DNA of 5,760 nucleotides. It comes from an uncultured Eubacteriales bacterium (GTDB taxonomy: Bacteria > Bacillota > Clostridia > Oscillospirales > Oscillospiraceae). The notes beneath the pieces are model-generated. The model did no database searches. It was not told the DNA's origin and worked only from the letters and a program-made list of their open reading frames with translations. Location of the stretch: contig USIH01000132.1 of the NCBI GenBank assembly GCA_900554705.1, positions 1 through 5,760 of the forward strand, in the 5' to 3' direction. The position numbers and the translations under genes were made by a program. Below are positions 1 to 5,713 of this stretch, piece by piece (the first letter of the stretch is position 1; the number at the start of each line of letters is the position of its first letter).

Positions 1-756
1 CGTGTCCTGCTTGTTGCCAAAACCGCCGCCGATGTAGGGCTTGATGATACGCACACGACCCCAGTCGATGCCCAGAGCCTGTCCGACGGTGCGGCGCACG
101 ATGTGCGGGATCTGGGTGGAGGAGACGATCACGATCTTGCCCGCCTCTTCGTAGGCGTAGGCGACATGGTTTTCAATGTGGCAGTGCTGCACGCAGGGCG
201 TGTCGTACCACTTGTCCACACAGATCAGTCCCGGCTCCTTGATCGCTTCCTCATAATTGCCCATGCGGCTCGAGGTATGCTTGAGGATATTATTGGGGAA
301 CTGCTTGTGCAGCTGCGGCGCGCCGTCCTTCATTGCCTCAAGCTGATCGAGCACGAAGGGAAGCTCCTCATACTCCACGCGAACCAGATGCGCCGCCTGC
401 GACGCAGCGACTTCGTTCTCCGCGACGATCGCCACGACGTCATCGCCATAATAGCGCACATGGCGATTGAGCAGCCGACGGTCGGCCACGTCTTGGTGCG
501 CCTCTTCGACCGACCACGGATGGCCTGCCGTCGGGAACTTGATGTCCGGAACGTCAAAGCAGGTGAATATCTTCACCACGCCCGGCACCTTCTCCGCCGC
601 CGAAATATCCACGCTGCGCACATAGCCGTGCGCTATGGTGGAGCGGACGACACGGGCGACCAGCGCGCGGCTGTCGCACAGATCGTCGGTATATTTGGCG
701 CGTCCCGTCGCCTTATCGTAGGCGTCTACGCGGGGTACGCTTTTTCCAACCTGCAT
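1..756 (-). CDS. xdhA: Xanthine dehydrogenase, molybdenum-binding subunit XdhA (N-terminal 252 residues, cut by window edge)
   Basis: The reading frame is open from an ATG at 756-754 to the left edge, so only the N-terminal third of a protein normally about 750 residues long is present. The product hydroxylates purines (hypoxanthine or xanthine) at a molybdopterin centre and partners with FAD and iron-sulfur subunits. Residues 4-25 (GKSVPRVDAYDKATG, then AKYTDD) are the typical start of the aldehyde oxidase/xanthine dehydrogenase hammerhead domain, which runs to about residue 130. The molybdopterin-binding domain follows, with QHCHIEN at 190-196, SSTQIPHIVRR at 212-222 and the glycine-rich IGGGFGNKQD at 242-251. 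These segments closely resemble what I remember of E. coli XdhA, more than CO dehydrogenase or aldehyde oxidase. The start is supported by GGAGG (complement of 767-771) ten bases upstream. The catalytic glutamate lies outside the window. The gene is divergent from mocA, which makes its cofactor. Confidence 0.93.
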   Translation of the reverse strand, partial: MQVGKSVPRVDAYDKATGRAKYTDDLCDSRALVARVVRSTIAHGYVRSVDISAAEKVPGVVKIFTCFDVPDIKFPTAGHPWSVEEAHQDVADRRLLNRHVRYYGDDVVAIVAENEVAASQAAHLVRVEYEELPFVLDQLEAMKDGAPQLHKQFPNNILKHTSSRMGNYEEAIKEPGLICVDKWYDTPCVQHCHIENHVAYAYEEAGKIVIVSSTQIPHIVRRTVGQALGIDWGRVRIIKPYIGGGFGNKQDT

Positions 757-815
757 GGTATATGTACCTCCTAACTTTTGAACGAAAAATGCCTCCGTTC
801 TTCTTTTACATTTAG

Positions 816-844
816 AGTATATCACAACAAATCCGCCTTTTGAA
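816..844 (-). promoter_or_regulatory. Probable xdhA promoter (extended -10)
   Basis: Read on the minus strand, TATACT (821-816) is preceded by TGA, giving the extended -10 pattern TGnTATACT. A weak -35, TTCAAA (844-839), lies 17 bp upstream. The predicted transcript starts near 809 and leaves a leader of about 53 bases before the xdhA ATG. That leader carries a second GGAGG-like sequence (complement of 792-796) inside a small GAACG/CGTTC inverted repeat (780-784 and 796-800). The weak -35 suggests that an activator may be needed; this is inference. Confidence 0.62.
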
Positions 845-847
845 GTG

Positions 848-902
848 CTCCCGTTATCCTATTTACAAAACAACGGAATAATTCGACGATTGCGAACGGG
901 AG
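848..902. promoter_or_regulatory. Inverted repeat in the xdhA-mocA divergent region, candidate operator
   Basis: CTCCCGTT (848-855) and AACGGGAG (895-902) are perfect 8-bp inverted copies separated by 39 bp. The left arm begins 4 bp upstream of the xdhA -35 and the right arm ends about 9 bp upstream of the mocA -35. A direct repeat, TAATTCGrCGr, occurs at 879-889 and 915-925; its second copy overlaps the mocA -35 region. The placement suits a regulator acting on both promoters, but no protein is identified and an 8-bp match could be chance. Confidence 0.35.
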
Positions 903-911
903 AAAAAACTG

Positions 912-940
912 TGGTAATTCGGCGGAAAACGGGGTATACT
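912..940 (+). promoter_or_regulatory. Probable mocA promoter
   Basis: TATACT at 935-940 is a good -10 hexamer. The best -35 at 17-bp spacing is the poor TGGTAA (912-917). Transcription would start near 947, giving a leader of about 25 bases with the ribosome binding site AGGGGGA at 958-964, seven bases before the mocA ATG. As for xdhA, the strong -10 and weak -35 suggest dependence on an activator. Confidence 0.5.
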
Positions 941-971
941 GTAGGCAAAACAGCTTTAGGGGGAACAAATC

Positions 972-1550
972 ATGCAGCAAAAGATCGGCTGCCTCGTCAT
1001 GGCGGCGGGAAATGCCACCCGTTTTGCGCGCAACAAGCTGGCTGCGGAGCTGGACGGAAAGTCGCTGATCCGCCGTGCGCTGGAGGCCGTGCCGCGCGAA
1101 TTGTTTTCCCGCGTGACGGTCGTGACGCAGTATCCGGAAATCGCGGTGCTCGCGCGCTCCTTCGGCTTTGCGCCGGTGAACAATCCCCATCCCGACTGGG
1201 GCATCAGCCACACCGTTTATCTCGGCACGCGCGCCATGCTGGACTGCGATGCCATTTTATACATGGTCTCCGACCAGCCGCTTCTGGACAGGCAGTCCGT
1301 CGCGCGCGTCGTCACGGCGTGGAGCGCGCAGCCCGACCGCATCGCCGCCGCCGCCCACGACGGAAAGCGCGGCAATCCCTGCATTTTCCCGCAGGCGCTC
1401 TTTCCGGAGCTGATGCAGCTACAGGAGGACCACGGCGGCAACACGGTCATACGGCGGCATCCGGAGCGGCTGCTTCTGGTCGAGGTCGCGCAGCAGGAGC
1501 TGACGGACGTGGACACACAAGAAGCGCTGCGAAAGCTGGCGCAGAAATGA
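972..1550 (+). CDS. mocA: MocA-like molybdenum cofactor cytidylyltransferase
   Basis: This 192-residue protein, usual size for the family, is a MobA-like nucleotidyltransferase. MocA joins CTP to molybdopterin-molybdenum to form the cytosine dinucleotide cofactor used by xanthine dehydrogenase family enzymes. The N-terminal nucleotide-binding loop reads LVMAAGNATRFARNKL (8-23), followed by GKSLI (29-33). Further family marks are NPHPDWGIS (71-79), the metal-binding SDQP (100-103), RGNPCIFP (133-140) and DVDTQEAL (179-186). Two positions look unusual: His80 follows the GIS motif where a serine is common, and the usual GDxGxR segment appears as DHGGNTVIRR (153-162). The start is set by AGGGGGA seven bases upstream. 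Divergent pairing with xdhA supports cytidylyl rather than guanylyl transfer, though the sequence alone cannot prove the nucleotide. The gene ends at a terminator starting directly after its stop codon. Confidence 0.85.
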   Translation: MQQKIGCLVMAAGNATRFARNKLAAELDGKSLIRRALEAVPRELFSRVTVVTQYPEIAVLARSFGFAPVNNPHPDWGISHTVYLGTRAMLDCDAILYMVSDQPLLDRQSVARVVTAWSAQPDRIAAAAHDGKRGNPCIFPQALFPELMQLQEDHGGNTVIRRHPERLLLVEVAQQELTDVDTQEALRKLAQK

Positions 1551-1590
1551 AAGTCTGCGGGGTGTTCTTCGACACCCCGCAGACTTTTCT
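1551..1590. terminator. Shared intrinsic terminator between convergent mocA and glmS
   Basis: A perfect 15-bp inverted repeat occupies 1551-1565 and 1572-1586 (plus-strand left arm AAGTCTGCGGGGTGT) around the loop TCTTCG. On the plus strand the stem runs into TTTTCTTATT, a good tract for mocA. On the minus strand it is followed by TTTCATTT, a weaker tract for glmS. The stem begins immediately after the mocA stop (1548-1550) and ends four bases from the glmS stop (1592-1590), so one 39-bp spacer serves both genes. Confidence 0.9.
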
Positions 1591-3431
1591 TATTCGACTG
1601 TAACGGATTTTGCAAGATTACGCGGTTTATCGACATCGCAGCCGCGTGCCAGCGCCATATAGTAAGAGAAGAGCTGGAGCGGGACGACATTCAGGCTCGG
1701 CTGGAAGAGCGGATAGGCCTCCGGCACGAGCAGGCAGCGGTCGACGGTCTTTTCGATCTCTTCCTTCTTATCCTGCGTCGTCAGGCCGAGCACATACGCG
1801 CCGCGCGCCTTGACCTCCTTGACGTTGGACATCGTCTTTTCAAACAGCTCCGGAACGGACGCGACGGCGAGCACGAGCGTATTGTTCTCGATCAGAGAGA
1901 TCGGGCCGTGCTTCAGCTCACCTGCGGCATAGGCCTCCGAATGGACATAGGCGATCTCCTTGAGCTTCAGGCTGCCCTCCAGACAGGTCGCGCTGTCCAA
2001 ATTGCGCCCGATGAAGAACACATCGTGATGATGGCAGCACTGACCGGCAAGCTGCTCGATGCCCTGCAAGGTCTCCTCCGTCAGGATGGACGAAAGCTGC
2101 TCCGGAAGCGCCAGCAGGCCGCGCAGCATGGCGTCGTACCGGCTGACATCAAGTGTGCCGAGCGTGTCGCCCATATACATGGCAAGCAGGTAGAGCACGG
2201 CAAGCTGCGTCGAGTAGGCCTTGGTCGTGGCGACCGCGATCTCCGGCCCCGCCCACGTGTAGATCACGTCGTGCGCGGCCTTCGAAATGGCGCTGCCCAC
2301 CACATTGACGATGGCAAGCGTCCGCGCGCCGAGCGTATTGGCCTCGCGCAGCGCGGCAAGGGTGTCGGCGGTCTCGCCGGACTGGCTGATGATGATGACG
2401 AGCGTATCGTCGCCCAGCACGGGCTGCGAATAGCGGAACTCCGAGGCAAGCACCGGCTCGACGGGGATGCGGCAGGTCTTCTCGAGGATATATTTCCCAA
2501 GGCAGCCGACGTAATATGCCGAGCCGCAGGCTACGATGTAGATACGGCGGACACCGCGCAGGTACTCCGGCGTCAGGTCGATGTCGTCAAGCACGACTCG
2601 GCCGTCCTTGATGCGCGGGTGGATGGTATCGCGCAACGCCTTGGGCTGCTCGAAGATCTCCTTGAGCATAAAGTGGGGATAGCCGCCGCGCTCCGCTGCG
2701 GAAAGCTCCCACGTGATGTGCTCCGGCTTTTTCTGCACCGCCTCGCCGAGCGCGTTGTAGAACGCGGCGTGGTCGCGGGTAAATTCCACCATGTCGCCGT
2801 CGTTGAGATAGACGACTTCGCGGGTGTACTTCAAAATGGCCGGCACGTCGGAGGCAATGAAGTTCTCCCCCTTGCCGAAGCCGAAGATGAGCGGGCTGTC
2901 CTTCTTGATGGCAAGCATGGTGTCCGGACAGTCGGCACAAATGATGCCGAGGGCATAGCTGCCCTCCATCTGCTCCACCGCGCGCCGCGCCGCGCCGCGC
3001 AGGTCGCCGTCCCACTCGTAGTAGTACTCCAGCAGGTTCGCCGCCACCTCCGTGTCCGTATCGGTGGTGAAGGTCTTGCCCTGTTTGGTCAAAAATTCTT
3101 TCAGAACCAAGTAGTTCTCGATAATACCGTTGTGCACCAGACAGATCTTTCCGTCAGTGGAAAGATGCGGGTGGGAGTTCAGATCCGAAGGCGCGCCGTG
3201 CGTCGCCCAGCGGGTGTGGCCGATGCCCATCGTCCCGGGCAGGCGCTTGCCGCCGTCGATCTTCTCGCTCAGGGCGGACAATCTGCCCTTTGTCTTCTCG
3301 ATCCGCAGGCCGTCCTCGGAGAGGACGCAAATGCCCGCCGAATCATAGCCGCGATATTCCAATTTGCTCAAGCCATCTAACAAAATCGGCGCAGCCTGCT
3401 GCTTGCCGATATAACCGACGATTCCACACAT
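1590..3431 (-). CDS. glmS: Glutamine-fructose-6-phosphate aminotransferase (isomerizing) GlmS
   Basis: This complete 613-residue protein, close to the usual 600-610, makes glucosamine-6-phosphate from fructose-6-phosphate and glutamine, the first committed step to UDP-GlcNAc for peptidoglycan. The N-terminal glutaminase domain (about 1-240) has catalytic Cys2 exposed after Met removal, EYRGYDSAG (25-33), GHTRWATHG (71-79), HNGIIEN (100-106) and Asp126. Two sugar isomerase (SIS) domains follow: ACGSAYYVG (301-309) and SQSGETADT (349-357) in the first, and LKLKEIAYVHSEAY (488-501) with Glu492 and His508 in the second. It ends with the conserved PRNLAKSVTVE tail, including Lys608. All expected catalytic residues are present. 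A Cys-Cys-His-His-His run (465-469) opens the second SIS domain; I attach no function to it. GGAGG (complement of 3442-3446) lies ten bases before the ATG, within the leader inverted repeat. No glmS ribozyme is visible and the leader is too short for one. Confidence 0.98.
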   Translation of the reverse strand: MCGIVGYIGKQQAAPILLDGLSKLEYRGYDSAGICVLSEDGLRIEKTKGRLSALSEKIDGGKRLPGTMGIGHTRWATHGAPSDLNSHPHLSTDGKICLVHNGIIENYLVLKEFLTKQGKTFTTDTDTEVAANLLEYYYEWDGDLRGAARRAVEQMEGSYALGIICADCPDTMLAIKKDSPLIFGFGKGENFIASDVPAILKYTREVVYLNDGDMVEFTRDHAAFYNALGEAVQKKPEHITWELSAAERGGYPHFMLKEIFEQPKALRDTIHPRIKDGRVVLDDIDLTPEYLRGVRRIYIVACGSAYYVGCLGKYILEKTCRIPVEPVLASEFRYSQPVLGDDTLVIIISQSGETADTLAALREANTLGARTLAIVNVVGSAISKAAHDVIYTWAGPEIAVATTKAYSTQLAVLYLLAMYMGDTLGTLDVSRYDAMLRGLLALPEQLSSILTEETLQGIEQLAGQCCHHHDVFFIGRNLDSATCLEGSLKLKEIAYVHSEAYAAGELKHGPISLIENNTLVLAVASVPELFEKTMSNVKEVKARGAYVLGLTTQDKKEEIEKTVDRCLLVPEAYPLFQPSLNVVPLQLFSYYMALARGCDVDKPRNLAKSVTVE

Positions 3432-3442
3432 AAAACGAAAAC

Positions 3443-3484
3443 CTCCGTATGTTATGGCGGGCAGACGCCGCCAAGCATACGGAG
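3443..3484 (-). promoter_or_regulatory. glmS leader inverted repeat covering the Shine-Dalgarno sequence
   Basis: On the minus strand, CTCCGTATG (3484-3476) and CATACGGAG (3451-3443) are a perfect 9-bp inverted repeat enclosing a second one, GGCGG/CCGCC (3472-3468 and 3460-3456). The right arm contains most of the glmS Shine-Dalgarno GGAGG and is followed by GTTTTCGTTTT up to the start codon. In RNA read through from dprA the whole element would fold, hiding the ribosome binding site or acting as an intrinsic terminator. The left arm begins next to the -10 hexamer, so a transcript from the glmS promoter would start near 3478 and lack most of that arm. A DNA operator is an alternative reading. 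Confidence 0.6.
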
Positions 3485-3513
3485 ATTATACTATAGCCTT
3501 TTATCAAAATCAA
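3485..3513 (-). promoter_or_regulatory. glmS promoter
   Basis: On the minus strand, a consensus -10 TATAAT (3490-3485) lies 17 bp from a -35 of TTGATT (3513-3508), in A/T-rich DNA that stands out from the surrounding GC-rich coding sequence. The -35 starts only 3 bp beyond the dprA stop codon. The predicted start near 3478 gives a leader of about 47 bases. This is the best-matching promoter in the window, in keeping with an essential gene. Confidence 0.8.
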
Positions 3514-3515
3514 CA

Positions 3516-4418
3516 TTAAATTTGTCGAAAACTGCTGTCGGGTGAATTTTCGTCGAAAATGGACAACTGTTTTGGCCGGAGTGCGCGCAAACAGCGCAGA
3601 TTTCTGCCCACGCCCGTCGCACCCAGCGCGAGCAGCGCCTGCGCGCCGTCGCTGCCGTCGTCGAACACGTAGACCTCCGCGCCCGTCCGCCGCAGGCATT
3701 GCGATGCGCCTGACCAGCTTCCGCCCTTTCCGGCCTCGCACTGCGCGATGAAGGACTTCTCCCCCAGCGCGTGGATGATATGATTGCGGCGCAGCGCACG
3801 GGCGGCACTGAAGGTGCAGTCGTAGCCCTCGTCGCAGCAGTAGAGCACGTTTTCATGCGCCCGCACCCGCGTCAGCGCGTCGGGCAGCACGGCGATCACG
3901 CGGCCGCCCGACAAAAGGCAGGCCTCCTGCGCCGCCGTATCCGCGCCGTCCGCGTTGCCGGAGACCAGCGCGTAGCCCTCCGCCGCCGCCATGCGCCCGA
4001 CCCGCGCGGCAAAGGCGCGATTCGTGGGGTGTATGGCACGGGAACCGGCCAGCGCGACGCAGGGCATGGAGAGGATGGAAAGGTCGCCCTTGCAAAACAG
4101 CGCAGGCGGGCAGTGCTTCCCCAAAAGCCGCAGACGCTGCGGGAAGTGCTCGGAAATGCGGGTCAGGACGGTGATGTCCGGCTGCGCGGCAAGATAGGCG
4201 TGCAGCCGCTCGGTGCGGTCCAACAGCGAAAGGATCTGCTCACTGTTCTTGCAGCCGATCGCGCGCAAAAGCTCCGCCGTGACCTCGCCGTCCGCGCAGC
4301 CGTCCTGCCGCACGACACGCTCGGCAAGCGCGCTGTACTGCGACGGCGTCAGGGGAGGCACATCCGTCTGCCCCAGCGCGCAGCACAGCAGGAGCAGTCC
4401 CTCTTCCGCCGGACGCAT
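3516..4418 (-). CDS. dprA: DprA/Smf-family DNA-processing protein, divergent
   Basis: This is a 300-residue member of the DprA (Smf) family, whose typical members bind single-stranded DNA and load RecA during uptake of transforming DNA. The N-terminal 75 residues are helical and poorly conserved. The Rossmann-like core follows: PPALFCKGDLSIL (104-116), VALAGSRAIHPTNRAFA (121-137), LVSGNADGADTAAQEA (151-166), GGRVIAVLP (171-179) and RRNHIIHALGE (210-220), which matches the family RNRIIaGLS segment. It is atypical: SGNADGADTAAQ replaces the usual SGxAxGIDxxAH, the part between the AVLP strand and RNHII is short with no clear SExP motif, and there is no C-terminal winged-helix domain. The tail holds KQLSIFDE (283-290), resembling a sliding-clamp-binding peptide. 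The ATG overlaps the helicase stop by one base (TGATG) and has no good Shine-Dalgarno, so translation is probably coupled. A role outside competence is possible. Confidence 0.82.
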   Translation of the reverse strand: MRPAEEGLLLLCCALGQTDVPPLTPSQYSALAERVVRQDGCADGEVTAELLRAIGCKNSEQILSLLDRTERLHAYLAAQPDITVLTRISEHFPQRLRLLGKHCPPALFCKGDLSILSMPCVALAGSRAIHPTNRAFAARVGRMAAAEGYALVSGNADGADTAAQEACLLSGGRVIAVLPDALTRVRAHENVLYCCDEGYDCTFSAARALRRNHIIHALGEKSFIAQCEAGKGGSWSGASQCLRRTGAEVYVFDDGSDGAQALLALGATGVGRNLRCLRALRPKQLSIFDENSPDSSFRQI

Positions 4419-5593
4419 CAGAATTTTCTGCGCGGAGGATGCTTTTCCTCCTCCGGCGCGGGGATCAGGCAGCCGTATTCGTCAAAGATCATGGGCTTTA
4501 CGGTAAAGCCGGAGAACTTTGCGATCTCGTCAAGTTTCGCCTTCTCGGGGAAGGAGCCGATCAGGGTGAAGGAAATGCCCTTCTTGCGCGCCCGTCCGGT
4601 GCGCCCGATGCGGTGAATGTAATACTCGTTCTCGTCCGGCACGTCATAGTTGATCACGCCGTCGACGTCGTCAACGTCGATGCCGCGCGACGCAACGTCC
4701 GTCGCGATGAGCACCGGCAGCCTGCCGTGGCGGAACTCCGCCATGGTCTTCTCGCGGGTGGACTGGCGGATGTCGCCGTGGAGGCAGTCGGCATGGATGC
4801 CCGCGCGGCGCAGCTCGTCGCTCAGGCGCTGGCACATGACCTTGGTGTTGCAGAAGACGATCACGCGCTCAAACGCCCCGCTGCGCAGGATGCGCAGCAG
4901 CGCGGTCTCCTTCTCCAGACGCGGGACCGTGATGGAATACTGGTCGATGTCGGGCTTGCTCTCCTGCGTTGGCGCGACGGTGATCTCCACCTCATCGCGC
5001 TGATACATCCAGCTCACGGTCATGACCTCCTGCGAGATTGTCGCGGAGAACAGGCCAAGGTTGACGCGGTTGCGGATCTTATTGAGGATCTTCGTCACAT
5101 CGTCGAAAAAGCCCATGTCGAGCATTCGGTCGGCCTCGTCCAAAATGACCGTTTTGATCTTGTCCAGCCGCAGATTTTTCCGGTTATAGTGATCCATCAG
5201 TCTGCCCGGGGTCGCAACGACGATATGCGGATGCTTCTCCAGTGCGCGGATCTGTCCCTGCATTCCGGCGCCTCCGTAAACCACGGTCGTCCGGATCGCC
5301 TTGTAATACACCAGCAGGCCGCGCAGCTCCTCCTCGATCTGAATGGCAAGCTCGCGGGTCGGCGCTAAGATCAGCGCCTGTAGGTCGTCGCTCTCCGGCT
5401 CGATATGCTCGATCATGGGGATGCCGAAGGCGAATGTTTTTCCGGTTCCGGTCGGCGCCTTGGCGATCACGTCACGCCATTGCAGCAGCGGCGGGATCGC
5501 CTCCTCCTGCACCTTGGTCGGCAGGCCGACCCCTTTCTTTTCCAGCGCCCTGAGGATCTCCTCGCTGACGCCAAGCTCCTGAAATGTTTTCAT
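4418..5593 (-). CDS. DEAD-box ATP-dependent RNA helicase (minimal core)
   Basis: This 391-residue cytoplasmic helicase unwinds short RNA duplexes using ATP, typically in ribosome assembly, RNA decay or cold adaptation. All DEAD-box motifs are present: Phe4 and Gln29 of the Q motif, motif I APTGTGKT (46-53), Ia PTRELA (78-83), GG (107-108), Ib TPGR (128-131), motif II DEAD (152-155), III SAT (183-185), IV VIVFCNT (244-250), V ATDVASRGID (297-306) and VI HRIGRTGR (327-334). Only about 57 residues follow motif VI, ending in a small basic PPRRKF, so it lacks the long accessory tails of DeaD or DbpA types. I chose the ATG at 5593, 14 bases after AAGGAG (5613-5608). A GTG at 5605 would add four residues (MCVV) but overlaps the ribosome binding site. 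The stop overlaps the dprA start, indicating one operon. The subfamily cannot be assigned from sequence alone. Confidence 0.96.
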   Translation of the reverse strand: MKTFQELGVSEEILRALEKKGVGLPTKVQEEAIPPLLQWRDVIAKAPTGTGKTFAFGIPMIEHIEPESDDLQALILAPTRELAIQIEEELRGLLVYYKAIRTTVVYGGAGMQGQIRALEKHPHIVVATPGRLMDHYNRKNLRLDKIKTVILDEADRMLDMGFFDDVTKILNKIRNRVNLGLFSATISQEVMTVSWMYQRDEVEITVAPTQESKPDIDQYSITVPRLEKETALLRILRSGAFERVIVFCNTKVMCQRLSDELRRAGIHADCLHGDIRQSTREKTMAEFRHGRLPVLIATDVASRGIDVDDVDGVINYDVPDENEYYIHRIGRTGRARKKGISFTLIGSFPEKAKLDEIAKFSGFTVKPMIFDEYGCLIPAPEEEKHPPRRKF

Positions 5594-5622
5594 TACTACG
5601 CACACCTCTCCTTATACAAGGC

Positions 5623-5651
5623 ATCATACCACAAAAAAGCGCAAAAAGCAA
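5623..5651 (-). promoter_or_regulatory. Promoter of the helicase-dprA operon (extended -10)
   Basis: On the minus strand, TATGAT (5628-5623) preceded by TGG forms an extended -10. A -35 of TTGCTT (5651-5646) lies 17 bp upstream. The start would be near 5617, giving a leader of about 23 bases that contains AAGGAG. The -35 and spacer are T-rich and directly abut a 13-bp hairpin, so the same bases also look like the U-tract of an upstream terminator. Confidence 0.75.
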
Positions 5652-5679
5652 CCGTCCGCACACATTGTGTGCGGACGGT
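5651..5679 (-). terminator. 13-bp hairpin, probable terminator of an upstream minus-strand gene
   Basis: ACCGTCCGCACAC (5651-5663) and GTGTGCGGACGGT (5667-5679) form a perfect 13-bp stem with a three-base ATT loop. On the minus strand it is followed by TGCTTTTTGCGCTTTTTT, a broken T-tract typical of intrinsic termination. On the plus strand no T-tract follows. The gene it would terminate lies beyond the right edge. Confidence 0.7.
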
Positions 5680-5713
5680 CCAGCGTGTCGAAAAACCTTT
5701 TTTGACACGCTGG
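5680..5713. repeat. Second hairpin directly abutting the terminator stem
   Basis: CCAGCGTGTC (5680-5689) and GACACGCTGG (5704-5713) are perfect 10-bp inverted arms. The interior GAAAAACCTTTTTT can extend the stem through a G-U and several A-U pairs to a very small loop. It has no following T-tract on either strand. An alternative 9-bp pairing joins AACCTTTTT (5694-5702) to AAAAAGGTT (5723-5731), which would disrupt the interior of the first structure. This looks like an intergenic palindromic repeat or part of a tandem terminator. From 5714 to the edge I can identify no gene. Confidence 0.6.

Noticed and set aside
103..774. 223-residue plus-strand frame in the left region
   Set aside because: The minus strand encodes a convincing XdhA N-terminus through the same bases; the plus frame is its shadow.
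757..815. Possible riboswitch in the xdhA leader
   Set aside because: The predicted leader is only about 53 bases with one 5-bp hairpin, too short for a molybdenum cofactor or purine riboswitch.
845..1603. 252-residue plus-strand frame overlapping mocA in another register
   Set aside because: The mocA frame carries the family motifs and a positioned ribosome binding site; this frame has neither.
2979..3003. Short CGCGC/CGCCG-rich tract inside glmS
   Set aside because: It encodes the Arg/Ala-rich segment RGAARRA of GlmS in frame, so composition explains it without a repeat element.
1908..3380. 490-residue open frame on the plus strand opposite glmS
   Set aside because: It is exactly antisense to a clear, complete glmS and reads as Arg/Ala/Val/His-rich sequence with no recognisable family. 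It is a by-product of GC-rich third codon positions.
3771..4616. 281-residue plus-strand frame opposite dprA and the helicase end
   Set aside because: It crosses the boundary between two real minus-strand genes, has low-complexity Arg/Gln-rich composition and no motif.
4439..5368. 309-residue plus-strand frame opposite the DEAD-box gene
   Set aside because: It is antisense to all helicase motifs and has no independent domain or ribosome binding site support.
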